Positions 28,122 to 37,186 of a stretch of 64,000 nt of DNA are shown here, one piece after another. Numbering within the stretch: the stretch's first letter is position 1; each line of letters begins with the position of its first letter. The position numbers were made by a program, and so were the translations under genes. The stretch comes from an uncultured Kiritimatiellota bacterium (GTDB taxonomy: Bacteria > Verrucomicrobiota > Kiritimatiellia > RFP12 > UBA1067): NCBI GenBank assembly GCA_934643865.1, contig CAKUCX010000006.1, positions 1 through 64,000 on the forward strand. Reading direction: 5' to 3'. The notes below the pieces were generated by a model that searched no databases, was not told the origin of the DNA, and saw only the letters and a list, made by a program, of their open reading frames with translations.

Positions 28122-29249
28122 TCAGATACCATGCTCCAGCCTCCGCTTGAGCGCGTCGATGCGGCGCTTCGCCCACAGGAGCGGCGGCAGCAGCGGCACG
28201 GCGTGCGCGAGCGTCGCCGCGAAGAGGCGCGCCGCGCCGCCCGCAGCCGCGACGTCCGCCGCAAGGAAGCGCGCGCGCAGGCGCCGGAGCGCGCGCCGCT
28301 TCGCGCGCCCGGACCGCCGGGGCGCGCAGCAGACCGCCTGCGCCTCGTGGTAGAAGACGAGAAAGGCGAGGCGCCGCGCCGTCTGCGGGTCGTCGCGTCC
28401 GAGCCCGCCCGCCAGGAAGATGCGCCGCTTCTCGCGCGCGAGCCGCAGCCAGTTGCGCGCGCGCACGAAGTCCCCTTCCCGCCGGTAGTAGCCCGAGCAG
28501 GCCGACGCCTCGAAGCGCAGGTAGTCGTAGAGCGTTGTGCGGACGGCCGCGAGCGTCCCCGCCGACAGGAGGTAGTCGAGGAGGAACATCTCGTCCTCGC
28601 ACATCGTGATGCCGCGCCGGAAGCGTATCTTCCGCGCCTCGATGAGGTCGCGCCGGAAGAGGCTCGCGACGAGGTAGCCGTTCACGCGGCGCGTCCCGAG
28701 GAGGAGCGGGTAGAAGACGCGCGCGAGGATCTCCGCGCGTCCGCGCAGCGTCTCCGCCGCGCCCGCGAACGGGAACATGACGACGCCGTCGGCCGTCTTC
28801 TCCGGCCCGCAGTCGCAGAGGGCGCCGCTCGCAAGGTCGGCCCGCTCGCGCGCGGCCAGCGCGAGCAGCGTCGTGTAGATTGCCGGGCGCACGCGGTCGT
28901 CGGAGTCGCAGAACGCGACCCAGTCGCCGCGCGCGGCGTCGAGCCCCCGGTTGCGGGCGACGCACACGCCGCCGTTCGGTCCGGAGAGGACGCGAAAGCG
29001 CGCGTCCTTCGCCGCGAAGGCGCGGCAGAGCGCGAGCGAGCCGTCCGTCGAGCCGTCGTCGATGAGGATGAACTCGCAGTCGGCGAGGTGCTGCGTCCGC
29101 AGGGCCTCCAGGCACGCGCCCAGCCGCGCCGCCGTGTTGTAGACGGGCACGACGACGCTCACCTTCGGCCTCGCGGCCAAGGCGGCAGCAGACGCGGCCG
29201 GTGCCTCGTTCAGAAGCCTCTCAACGGCCCGTTTTCGACAATCGCCCAT
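28122..29249 (-). CDS. Family 2 glycosyltransferase
   Basis: 375 residues. A GT-A fold starts near residue 26 with VSVVVPVYNTA, then ILIDDGSTDGS and the metal-binding FCDSDD. A C-terminal helical, Arg-rich portion follows. The start was placed at the ATG with AGGGG upstream and a TGG-TATACT box 20 bases before it; the frame continues 92 codons further upstream into unrelated sequence. It transfers a sugar from a nucleotide donor, probably to a lipid-linked surface glycan together with the SGNH hydrolase and flippase. Confidence 0.85.
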   Translation of the reverse strand: MGDCRKRAVERLLNEAPAASAAALAARPKVSVVVPVYNTAARLGACLEALRTQHLADCEFILIDDGSTDGSLALCRAFAAKDARFRVLSGPNGGVCVARNRGLDAARGDWVAFCDSDDRVRPAIYTTLLALAARERADLASGALCDCGPEKTADGVVMFPFAGAAETLRGRAEILARVFYPLLLGTRRVNGYLVASLFRRDLIEARKIRFRRGITMCEDEMFLLDYLLSAGTLAAVRTTLYDYLRFEASACSGYYRREGDFVRARNWLRLAREKRRIFLAGGLGRDDPQTARRLAFLVFYHEAQAVCCAPRRSGRAKRRALRRLRARFLAADVAAAGGAARLFAATLAHAVPLLPPLLWAKRRIDALKRRLEHGI

Positions 29250-29525
29250 AATCGCCCCTAACGGCTGCCAGTATACCATATCCTCGCCGCCGTAGTAGCC
29301 CGGTTTCTGCGCCTGGATGTTCGCCGCCGTGTCAACAATCTTCAATTCAACGTCGTTCGACGCCTGGCCCGTGCGGCCGTCGCCGAGGAAGATGTCGCCG
29401 TTCGTACCGACCGTGCCCGCAAACGCGCAGTCCGTCTCCTCGGCGACCTTATCGACGCTGCCGGTGTCGGCGGCCGCCTGTTCCCCAAACGCCACGAACG
29501 CGAACAAAATCGTCGCCTTTCGCAC
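29250..29525 (-). pseudogene. Possible remnant of a secreted protein fused in frame upstream of GT2
   Basis: This stretch stays open in the GT2 frame and begins with a signal-peptide-like sequence (RKATILFAFVAFGEQAAAD) after a GTG, followed by residues rich in Gly, Thr and Asp. The GT2 promoter lies inside it, so it is probably not translated as part of GT2. It may be the 5' remnant of a surface beta-helix protein, or chance. Confidence 0.3.
29270..29278 (-). promoter_or_regulatory. Extended -10 box of the GT2 gene
   Basis: Minus-strand TGG-TATACT, 20 bases upstream of the GT2 ATG, with AGGGG between. It supports the downstream start. Confidence 0.6.
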
Positions 29526-29792
29526 GATTCTCGCAAACTACATCATATTTGGTCTTCTCACTTTCATGGATTCTGTGTACCCCGCCTCTCGTTTTTGGAG
29601 TGAAGGGCGCATCGTCTACTCCCCCCGGCTGACTGTGCAAGAATTTGAACAGCGTTTTTGTCTTTGGCGTTTTTAACCTTCCTTCGGTCTTTAACCACGG
29701 AAGGCGCGGACACGCCTTCGGCGACACGGAAAACGTTTATGCCTGGGATGCGGCCGAATGCCGGCACATGCGATGCATCCGATGGATGCGCG
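29526..29792. other. Intergenic region upstream of GT2 and downstream of dgt
   Basis: 267 bp without a gene. It contains an imperfect hairpin (AAGGCG...CGCCTT near 29701-29718) in a CACGGAAGGCGCGGA-type repeated word, and palindromic GATGCATC/GGATGC sequence just downstream of the dgt stop that may help termination. Confidence 0.5.
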
Positions 29793-31130
29793 CTAGCATC
29801 CGAGGCGGCGGGCAAGCGCGTTGAGATAGTCGTCCGTCATGCCCGAGACGAAGTCCAGCACCGCATGCGCCCACCAGGCGCGGGTGCGGGAACGGTTGGC
29901 CTCGTAGTAGGCGGCGTCCCACGCGAGCTGAACGAGCTGCCGGCTCAGCGTCGAGAGGGCCGCAAACGCAGGCGCGCCGCCTACTTCGGGAATCTGTTCG
30001 AGGAACGAGAGGTAGTGGTCGAGGACACCGGCGAACTGTCCATAGGAGCCGATCTCGGCAATGACCTTGCGATGGTGGGAGAAGAGGACGCCGTAGAGCT
30101 TCTTGATCTCGTCGAACGCCGCCTTCTGCCCGCTCTCAAGGTAGTCCTTGAGCTCGCCCTCCAGCGCGCCCGCCATGATCGCATCGTAGTGCCGCGTGAA
30201 CTGCACGAAGAACGCCTCGACGAGGTCGCGGATCGCCACGCCCCTGAACCACTGGAGGGGCTTGCCCGCACTCTCGGCCTGATGGCGCGGCGTGAGCATC
30301 TCGTGGAAGAGCGCGCACACTTGCCGCCGGGGAAGGATGCCCATCGCCACCGCGTCCTCAAAATCAAGGATGCGGTAGCAGATGTCGTCGGCGGCCTCGG
30401 TAAGGAACGAAAGCGGATGGCGCATGAACGTGCCGTCCGCGCGCACAAGCCCGAGCCGGGACCAGACCGAGCGGAAAATCGCCTCCTCCGTCGTGAACGC
30501 CGCGAGCTTTCGCGCGCCGTCCTCCCCTGTCGCGAAGGAGGAGGAGAGGCGCGGATGCTTGACAAGCGCCCCGAGGGAGGCGAGCGTGAGGCAGTAGAAC
30601 ACCGAATCGCGCAGGTCGCTCCGCACGAGCATCCGGAAGGCCTGCGCGTTGCCGTCGAACACGCGGAAGTCGTTCCACACGGGATCGGGCCCCAGACGGT
30701 CGCCCGCCTTCTCGGCCCAGGCCTGAATCGCCTCTTCGCCGGAATGCCCGTAGGCGGGGTTGCCGATGTCGTGCGCAAGGCCGGCGGCCTGCATGCACCA
30801 GTCGAGGGCCTCAAGCTGGGCGGGCGCCACGTCGCCGCGTTCGCGCAGGAACGCCTGCAGCTCGCGCGCGAACGTATGGCAGAGCGAGGCGACTTCGAGC
30901 GAATGCGTCAGGCGGTTGTGGATGCCGTCGACGTCCGCAAAGGGATGGACCTGCGTCTTGCGCGCGAGCCGCCGGAACGCGGACGAGAAGACGACGCGGC
31001 CGTAGTCGATCTCATACGGCGAGCGCGCGTCGCCCTGCGGCCGATAGCCGTCGAATCCGACCGCATCGCCTTCCAGCCTGACCCGCAGGGGCGAGAGCAG
31101 GTGCGCCCATCTCTCCGTCGCCGCGCTCAC
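29793..31130 (-). CDS. dgt: Deoxyguanosinetriphosphate triphosphohydrolase (dGTPase)
   Basis: 445 residues. The HD-domain metal site is visible: His76 in RLTHSLEV, His120-Asp121 in LAHDIGNPAYGHSGE, and further conserved C-terminal segments. dGTPases split dNTPs into deoxynucleoside and triphosphate and help set nucleotide pools, sometimes limiting phages. The start is GTG overlapping the stop of the upstream Gfo/Idh gene by four bases (GTGA), so translation is coupled. Length agrees with the short dGTPase subfamily. Confidence 0.9.
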   Translation of the reverse strand: MSAATERWAHLLSPLRVRLEGDAVGFDGYRPQGDARSPYEIDYGRVVFSSAFRRLARKTQVHPFADVDGIHNRLTHSLEVASLCHTFARELQAFLRERGDVAPAQLEALDWCMQAAGLAHDIGNPAYGHSGEEAIQAWAEKAGDRLGPDPVWNDFRVFDGNAQAFRMLVRSDLRDSVFYCLTLASLGALVKHPRLSSSFATGEDGARKLAAFTTEEAIFRSVWSRLGLVRADGTFMRHPLSFLTEAADDICYRILDFEDAVAMGILPRRQVCALFHEMLTPRHQAESAGKPLQWFRGVAIRDLVEAFFVQFTRHYDAIMAGALEGELKDYLESGQKAAFDEIKKLYGVLFSHHRKVIAEIGSYGQFAGVLDHYLSFLEQIPEVGGAPAFAALSTLSRQLVQLAWDAAYYEANRSRTRAWWAHAVLDFVSGMTDDYLNALARRLGC

Positions 31131-32263
31131 CCCTCGATCCCGCAGGCCATGAGCGTGGCCTTGTGGACGGCGACGTCGTGGTCGTACTGGCCGGGCGGGT
31201 TCGGACGCCGCCCGCGCACGATGTCCGCGAGTTCCTTGAGCTGGTCGGCGTAGCGGTCCTTCTGCACGCCGCAGGCCACCGTGTGCGTCCCCGCCTTGTA
31301 CCCGCCCGCCGGCGCCTTGAGGCGCAGTTCGAGCGTCGTGGGCCTGCCGTCGAAGCGCTCGATCGGGCGCAGGTCGATGGCCCCCTTCGTCCCCTGGATG
31401 CGCAGCCAGCGCGTCGCGCACGCCGCGTGGCGCGCCGTGCGCACCGTCACCGTGGCGCGCGGCCATTCCAGCACGCTCACGCAGTTCGTCCCCGCGTCTG
31501 CGGGGTCGCCGGGCGCGGGGAGGCGCACGACGTGGGCGCGCGCGGGGAGGCCCGGCATCATCGGGAGGATGAAGTCGATGAGGTGGCAGCCGAGGTTGTA
31601 CATGAGGCCGCCCTTGAAGGAGGCGATGTAGGCGTTGTAGTTCCTGCTGCCGTAGTCGTGGTACATGTCGGCCTCGACGGAGATGATCTCCCCGAGCCAG
31701 CCCTCCTTGACGGCCTTCTGGCAGAACCGGATCGCGGGGTTCACGCGGAACATGTAGCCGATCTGCACGGGGAGGCCGCGCGCCTTGCAGAACGCCATCA
31801 GCGCCTCGAACTTCCTGAAGTTCTGACCGCACGGCTTGTCGAGGTGCATCGCAAGGCCGTGCTTCGCGACCTGCCAGGCGACGGGGATGAGGTCGTCGTT
31901 CGTCACCTCCACGAAGACGCACTGGATCGTCTTGTCCGCCCAGACCTGCTCGGGCGTGAGGCGCGGCACGCCGTCGAAGATCTTGAAGTCGCGGTCTTCG
32001 GCCGGCGTCTTCGAGGCGCGGTCGTCGACGATGCCGACAAGCTCGTAGTCGTCGGGCAGCCTGCGGAGCGAATGGAACTTCCCGTCCGCGTGCTCGTGGC
32101 GCATGCCCCACTGGACAACGCGCACCTTCTTCGCGTCCGGGAACGGCCTCCACGGCACGACGGGCGTCGCGTGCGTCACCGCGTCCACCGCCTTCTTCTC
32201 GCCCGTCACGCAGCCCGCCGCCGCGAACGCCGCCGAGAGCCCCAGGAAATCACGTCGCTTCAT
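31127..32263 (-). CDS. Gfo/Idh/MocA oxidoreductase, Tat-exported lipoprotein
   Basis: 378 residues. The N-terminus MKRRDFLGL is a Tat motif and AAGC (Cys18) a lipobox, so the enzyme is probably folded before export and anchored in a membrane. A Rossmann-like domain follows, with the family EKP-type motif present as DKPCGQN, then a C-terminal beta-sheet domain (about 160-370). Such enzymes oxidise or reduce sugars with bound NAD(P). The start has GAGG at proper distance. It is coupled to dgt downstream and 13 bp after a GH43 gene. Confidence 0.85.
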   Translation of the reverse strand: MKRRDFLGLSAAFAAAGCVTGEKKAVDAVTHATPVVPWRPFPDAKKVRVVQWGMRHEHADGKFHSLRRLPDDYELVGIVDDRASKTPAEDRDFKIFDGVPRLTPEQVWADKTIQCVFVEVTNDDLIPVAWQVAKHGLAMHLDKPCGQNFRKFEALMAFCKARGLPVQIGYMFRVNPAIRFCQKAVKEGWLGEIISVEADMYHDYGSRNYNAYIASFKGGLMYNLGCHLIDFILPMMPGLPARAHVVRLPAPGDPADAGTNCVSVLEWPRATVTVRTARHAACATRWLRIQGTKGAIDLRPIERFDGRPTTLELRLKAPAGGYKAGTHTVACGVQKDRYADQLKELADIVRGRRPNPPGQYDHDVAVHKATLMACGIEG

Positions 32264-32276
32264 CTTGACCTCGCCT

Positions 32277-33278
32277 TCACTTCCGTTGTTCCGGTTCCGC
32301 ATGCCACTCCACGCCCGCGCAGGAAAGCCCCGCGTCGCCCCAGGCGACCGGGAAGAGCTTCATCCGCTCGTCCGGCGTCTTGTTCGGCTGGTGGAGCGAG
32401 AGCATGAGCGCGCCGTCGAAGCGGTTGAAGAGCATGCCGTGCCCGCCGTCCCGCGTGAAGAGGGGCGTGTGCCGCGTCCAGGGCCCCCGGATGGAGCCGC
32501 TTTCGGAGACGCACTGCAGCACGCAGTAGCCGCTCCCCTTCAGGAAGTTGCTCCAGATCATGCACAGCGCCCGCTCCCCCTTCCGCCGGATCAGGAAGGG
32601 GCCGTCCGTCACGTGCCCGCCGCCCGGCGCGTCCGCCGCGCGGAAGAGCTCCACCGGCTCCGCCGTGAAGCGCGCCAGGTCGCGGCTCATCGGCGCCGCC
32701 ATCATGCGCCCGTTCCCCGTCTGGCACCACTCGTGGCAGAACACCATCCACGGCACGCCGTCCTCCACCCAGAGCGTCCCGTCGAGGCACATCCATTCGG
32801 GCGGCGTCACGCTCCCCGCCTTCACCGGCCTGAACGGCCCGAGCGGGCTCTCGCTGCGGAACACCCACACGCCGCGCGGCTGAAGCCCCCCGCCCGTGAA
32901 GCCCTCCTGTAGCATCGGCCTGACCGGATGCGCCGCGTCCGGGGCGAAGGTCAGCGTGGTGAAGAGCCAGTACGCGCCGTCGTATTTGTGGACCTCGGGC
33001 GCCCACACGGCGGTGTTCTTCACCTCCGGCGGCAGCGTCATCGCCATCCGCTTCTCGCTCCAGCGCTCGAGATCCGTCGACGTGCGCACGCCCACGCCCT
33101 TCCCGCCATTCCACGGCTTCGACTCGTAGAGGTAGTACGTGCCGTTGTCGGGCAGCACGAAGGGGTCGCGGATCTGGAAGTCCGCCCGCGTCAACGCCTT
33201 CGGCGCCGCCGCAAGGCCCGCCCCCGCCCACAGCGCCGCGCACGCCGCCGCGAGCCCCAGAACGTTCCGCCGCGCCAT
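32277..33278 (-). CDS. GH43-like glycoside hydrolase, secreted
   Basis: 333 residues with a Tat-like signal (ARRNVLGLAAAC) to about residue 25. The five-bladed propeller starts at FQIRDPFVL with Asp38 as probable general base; further family landmarks are VWAPEVH and DGPFL. GH43 enzymes act on arabinose or xylose side chains. Its ATG shares one base with the stop of the upstream Gfo/Idh gene (TGATG), so the two are coupled. The single CTCGAG site found in the window (33066-33071) lies in this gene. Confidence 0.8.
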   Translation of the reverse strand: MARRNVLGLAAACAALWAGAGLAAAPKALTRADFQIRDPFVLPDNGTYYLYESKPWNGGKGVGVRTSTDLERWSEKRMAMTLPPEVKNTAVWAPEVHKYDGAYWLFTTLTFAPDAAHPVRPMLQEGFTGGGLQPRGVWVFRSESPLGPFRPVKAGSVTPPEWMCLDGTLWVEDGVPWMVFCHEWCQTGNGRMMAAPMSRDLARFTAEPVELFRAADAPGGGHVTDGPFLIRRKGERALCMIWSNFLKGSGYCVLQCVSESGSIRGPWTRHTPLFTRDGGHGMLFNRFDGALMLSLHQPNKTPDERMKLFPVAWGDAGLSCAGVEWHAEPEQRK

Positions 33279-34714
33279 CACACGTTCCCGATTTCCCAGC
33301 CCTTGCGGTACGTCGTGCGGCAGTAGGCGTTGGCGGCCGGGTTGTTCGTCACCGCCTTGCCGTCCCACTCGACGCGCGGCCGGCCGTCGCGCGCGGCGAG
33401 CGCCACGACGTTGCCCAGCAGCACCGTCTTCACGAGCGGCACGCCGTAGTCGACGAAGTCCGCGTTCGCCTTGCGCCCCTCGCGGATCGCGTCGAAGAAC
33501 TCGTGGACGTGGCTCTTGCCCTTCGCGAGGCGGCGGAACTTCTTCGGCGGCACGGGCAGCGTCTTCTTGAGGGACATCGGCACGAACTGGTATGCGTTGC
33601 CGAACTGCCCCGCCCAGAGGATGCCCTTCTCGCCCATGAAGAGCGTGCCGATGTTGCCGAGGTTCATCTTGAACTTCTTCTCAAGCTCCAGGACGATCGG
33701 CGGGAAGTTCATCCACTCCCGCTTCGCGTAGTGGTACTGCACGTCCTCGTCGATCGGCACGTCGTCCTTGATGCCGTCCATCCAGTGGAGCGTCACGGGG
33801 TCCATGCCGGGGCGCGCCGGGAACTCGTAGGTGATCGTCTCGCGCGTCGGCCAGGACTCCGGGCAGACGTAGCTCATGTCCTCCATCGTCACCGAGGCCG
33901 GCGGCGTCCCCATCAGGTTGAGCGCCCAGAACGGCGCGTCGAGCACGTGGTTGCCCATGTTGCCGAGCGAGCCGTTGCCGAAGCCCCGGATGTCGTACCA
34001 GCGCTGGCCGAGGTAGGAGCGGCGGTAGGGGCGCATCTCGGCCGGGCCCACCCAGAGGTCCCAGTCCATGCCCTTCGGCGGCGCGATCACGGGGCTGAGC
34101 GCCCGCTGCGCGTTGAAGCGGTCGCTCCAGCTCCACACCTCGCGCACCTGCCCCAGGGCGCCGCTCTGCACGTACTCGGCGACGAGCGGCTGGAACGGGC
34201 CGGAATGGCCGTGGTGGCCCGCCTGCGTGACGACGCCGTACTTCCGCTGCGCCGCCGCGAGGAGGTCCGCCTCCTCCTCGGAGTAGCAGATCGGCTTCTC
34301 GACGTAGACGTGGATGCCCTTCTTCATGCAGGCGATCGCGATGGGCGCGTGCGACTGCTGGTTCGAGGCGATGATCGCCGCGTCCACCGCGTCGCCCATC
34401 TGCTCCAGAAAGACGCGGTAGTCCGCGAACGTCTTCACCTTCGAGAGGTCGCAGGACGGCGCGAGCTTCGCGAGGCGCTCCTTCGTGTACGTCATCTGGG
34501 GCGCGTCGGGGTCGACCATCGCGACGATCTCCTCGTCCAGGCACTTCGTCACGAGCACGGAGCGCAGCCGCCCGCCGCAGCCGATGAGCGCGACGCGGAT
34601 CTTCCGCCCCGCCGCAATCTGCCGTGCCCGGCTCTGGCCGAAGGCCGGGCCGCCGATGCCGAACGCGGCCGCGCCCGCAGCCAGCCCCAGGAAGTGACGT
34701 CTTTTCATTTTCAT
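33278..34714 (-). CDS. Gfo/Idh/MocA oxidoreductase, Tat-exported
   Basis: 478 residues. The signal MKMKRRHFLGLAAG is Tat-like. NAD(P)-binding GCGGR lies at 45-49 and the conserved EKP at VEKPICYS. The C-terminal domain is larger than in the neighbouring paralogue and resembles the Bacteroidetes/PVC subfamily with GNMGNHVLD. The ATG with AAGG close upstream was chosen; another ATG two codons later is possible. It lies 37 bp after the DNA methyltransferase gene and is coupled to GH43, suggesting handling of sugars released by that enzyme. Confidence 0.85.
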   Translation of the reverse strand: MKMKRRHFLGLAAGAAAFGIGGPAFGQSRARQIAAGRKIRVALIGCGGRLRSVLVTKCLDEEIVAMVDPDAPQMTYTKERLAKLAPSCDLSKVKTFADYRVFLEQMGDAVDAAIIASNQQSHAPIAIACMKKGIHVYVEKPICYSEEEADLLAAAQRKYGVVTQAGHHGHSGPFQPLVAEYVQSGALGQVREVWSWSDRFNAQRALSPVIAPPKGMDWDLWVGPAEMRPYRRSYLGQRWYDIRGFGNGSLGNMGNHVLDAPFWALNLMGTPPASVTMEDMSYVCPESWPTRETITYEFPARPGMDPVTLHWMDGIKDDVPIDEDVQYHYAKREWMNFPPIVLELEKKFKMNLGNIGTLFMGEKGILWAGQFGNAYQFVPMSLKKTLPVPPKKFRRLAKGKSHVHEFFDAIREGRKANADFVDYGVPLVKTVLLGNVVALAARDGRPRVEWDGKAVTNNPAANAYCRTTYRKGWEIGNV

Positions 34715-34751
34715 AGCCTTGCTACCTTTCATTTCCTTGCTGCTCCTTTCG

Positions 34752-36425
34752 TCATCCAACCGCCTGCACAGGCGTTTCAAAAGGCTCCCTCCGCTTCATG
34801 GCCGGATCCGGCACGCACTGGGCAGCCGCCCGCTGAACGACAGCATCGACGGCCGCATCGACGGCCGCGCGGCCACGCTCGCCGTACAATGCCGCGAGAC
34901 GCTCGACGTCGGCCATGGAAAGGCTTTTGGCATGGGGGATGCGGACGTTTCGGAGGTTCTGCGCCTGGTAACGTATGAACCCGCCCCGCATCTCGGCCGA
35001 AAGGCATCTCATCTGGTTTGTCACAAAAGAGCTGCGCATCAGCACGCAGAGCGCCCGAAGATCCCACCCCTTTGACGTGATCCAGTATACATTGTGATGC
35101 GGGTAAAGGCGGCCACGCTCGTCCAGCGCGACATTTCCGCCGACCTGGATGTCCGGTAGGAGGAGCTTCGGGCTCCTCAACACGCGATAACGGATGCGAT
35201 CCAGCGTCCGATACCACGCATCGGGATGTTTCTTCGCGCAGTAGCGCCCCTTGAGCCGCCCGGCATGCGCCTCAAGATAGCCCGCCATCTTTGGATAGTC
35301 CGCCAGATCCTTCATGAGCCTGTCGTCGTCGTTGTCATACGGGTTCAAGATGTAGTGGCCGCGCCAGTTGGCCACGCCGTCCGCGATGTCGCCCGCCATC
35401 ACCAACGGCAGAAGGCACCCCTCCTCCAGGTCGCAGGCCCTCTGCGCATCGACATAGAGATCGTCGGCGCCGGACGCGACGCCGATTCCGATGCGCGTCC
35501 CGGGCGCCGATTCCTCAATGACAGGGAAGGCCCTTGACGCCCACTCCGCGAAATCACGGCGGTCGCGGCTCGTCGAGATCCACGGCGCCTCATCGCGATA
35601 CCAGCTGTCGAATGCCGAGAGGTTCCCCCTGGACGCCCTGTTTTCCCGCAGCGTCTTCCGGGAGGCGTCGCCAATCGTCTTCGCAAGCGTCCTCTCGCCG
35701 ACATGGCGGTCGAGGACGCAGATTGCCGGATAGGCCGAAACCTCCTCCTCGAACGGCTGGGCGTGCTCCATGTTCAGATAAAGGGCGACCCTGTATTCCC
35801 GTGAGATCAGCGAACGCAACCTCCTCCCGTAGCTGCTTTTGGCGAAGCGGTTCGAGCAGATGAACGAAAGCACGCCGTCCGCCGCCAGCAGCGACAGGGC
35901 CTTTTCGAAGAACGGGACGTAGATGTCACAGCGCGCCGAGAACGTCTTGTACCGTGACTTGTACTCGCCCTGCAGCTGGGGGGCGAGGGCGTCAAAGCGG
36001 ATGTAGGGGGGATTGCCGATCACGACATCGAAGTTCCGCGCAAAGCCGTGAAGCAGGAAATCGCAGCGGACGAACCACGTGCGGACAAGCTCCTCGGCCC
36101 GCCCGCTCGGGCATCCCCGGCCCAGCAGCACGGACTTCGTCCGGGAGGCGACCGCTTCAATGTTGTCCTCTGAAATGTCGCATGCCGTCAAGAAGGAATC
36201 CAGCCGCGCATCCGTCCAGTCCGCGACTTCGGCAAGGACCTTCTCGACCAACGGCAGGACGAATGCGCCCCTTCCGCAGCTTGGCTCAAGGACGCGTGCG
36301 CCCAACCACTTCCGGATCCTTCCAAAATAAGCGACCTCGTGGATCATGTGGTCGACGACTTCACGCCGCGTAAAGACCTCCCCTGTGACGTTCCGGCGGA
36401 CCGTTCTGGACATTCGCGAGGTCAT
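34752..36425 (-). CDS. Type II N6-adenine DNA methyltransferase (TaqI/Eco57I class), partner of XhoI-like nuclease
   Basis: 557 residues. Motif I VLEPSCGRGAF lies at 45-55 and the catalytic motif IV NPPY at 138-141, as in gamma-class N6-adenine methyltransferases. The C-terminal half (from about 260) is a target-recognition domain with YWITSKGWD and YQAQNLRN segments. Its ATG overlaps the stop of the restriction gene by four bases (ATGA), so methylase translation follows that of the nuclease. By analogy with M.XhoI/M.PaeR7I it should methylate the A of CTCGAG. Confidence 0.85.
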   Translation of the reverse strand: MTSRMSRTVRRNVTGEVFTRREVVDHMIHEVAYFGRIRKWLGARVLEPSCGRGAFVLPLVEKVLAEVADWTDARLDSFLTACDISEDNIEAVASRTKSVLLGRGCPSGRAEELVRTWFVRCDFLLHGFARNFDVVIGNPPYIRFDALAPQLQGEYKSRYKTFSARCDIYVPFFEKALSLLAADGVLSFICSNRFAKSSYGRRLRSLISREYRVALYLNMEHAQPFEEEVSAYPAICVLDRHVGERTLAKTIGDASRKTLRENRASRGNLSAFDSWYRDEAPWISTSRDRRDFAEWASRAFPVIEESAPGTRIGIGVASGADDLYVDAQRACDLEEGCLLPLVMAGDIADGVANWRGHYILNPYDNDDDRLMKDLADYPKMAGYLEAHAGRLKGRYCAKKHPDAWYRTLDRIRYRVLRSPKLLLPDIQVGGNVALDERGRLYPHHNVYWITSKGWDLRALCVLMRSSFVTNQMRCLSAEMRGGFIRYQAQNLRNVRIPHAKSLSMADVERLAALYGERGRAAVDAAVDAVVQRAAAQCVPDPAMKRREPFETPVQAVG

Positions 36426-37162
36426 GAACGTGCCCGAAGGAAAAGATAGAGCGACTTGAAGAAGGCGTAGGCGGAGACGCCGCCCCCGCCATCACGCACG
36501 GTCGCCGTGTCCTTGTCCGAGAGGACCAAGGCCGCCGCATGATAGTCGCGCTCAAGCATCAGCCGCTCACAAAGGATTTCGTAACGGCGGAGATACGAAG
36601 ACCCGACAAAGACATCCATGGGCGGAATCGGGCTCTTGCCGAGGGCCACGGGGTACGTGGAAGCCTCCGAATCCTCGACAAAGAGGAAATACCCCAGCCA
36701 GGGCGGCGCGATCACGCCAAACGCCTTCTCGCGGTATGCCGTCCAGAAATCGCGCGCGACGCCAAGGGCCTCCTCGGAGCGATTGTTGAAGTTGTTTCCG
36801 AAACTTCCGCTCTGGGATTTCAGCTCAATTACCGCAACAAGCTGAACGCCCCTCAAGAAAACGACATCCCAATTCTTCTGCGGACGATAATACCCCGGGA
36901 TCGGCACCGCCGCGTTGAAGAAGATCTCGTCCGGGCCAAAGCCGGCGGCGATTCCGACGTCCCGGATCAACGCGGCGAACCCATCCAACTGCCTGCCTCC
37001 CGTGACCTGCCCGCGCGTCCCGGCGTCGCGCCCGCCACGGCTCCTCTGCTTGTCGGCCTGATCCCGGCGCGTTGCCCAGTACATCCTGGCCGCACCGTGC
37101 AGCTTGGCGAAGAGGTCTTCACGTGTAAAGGGCAGGTCCATCGTGTCGGCGTCCTTTTTCAT
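36422..37162 (-). CDS. XhoI/PaeR7I-type restriction endonuclease
   Basis: 246 residues, the length of PaeR7I and XhoI. Family landmarks in order: YWATRRDQADKQ (28-39), RGQVTGGRQLDGF (50-62), PGYYRPQKNWDVV (89-101), IELKSQSGSFGNNFNNR (112-128) and WTAYRE. The PD-(D/E)XK site is Asp99, Glu113, Lys115. The family cuts C^TCGAG. The gene precedes its methylase in an overlapping pair and follows the outer-membrane protein gene by 24 bp. A start at Met8 is possible. Confidence 0.9.
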   Translation of the reverse strand: MKKDADTMDLPFTREDLFAKLHGAARMYWATRRDQADKQRSRGGRDAGTRGQVTGGRQLDGFAALIRDVGIAAGFGPDEIFFNAAVPIPGYYRPQKNWDVVFLRGVQLVAVIELKSQSGSFGNNFNNRSEEALGVARDFWTAYREKAFGVIAPPWLGYFLFVEDSEASTYPVALGKSPIPPMDVFVGSSYLRRYEILCERLMLERDYHAAALVLSDKDTATVRDGGGGVSAYAFFKSLYLFLRARS

Positions 37163-37186
37163 CCGATCCCATTTGACGCGCGCGCC

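Noticed and set aside
31131..32153. dGTPase read as the end of a 786-codon protein
   Set aside because: The upstream part is a shadow of the Gfo/Idh gene; the GTG overlapping that gene's stop gives the normal family length.
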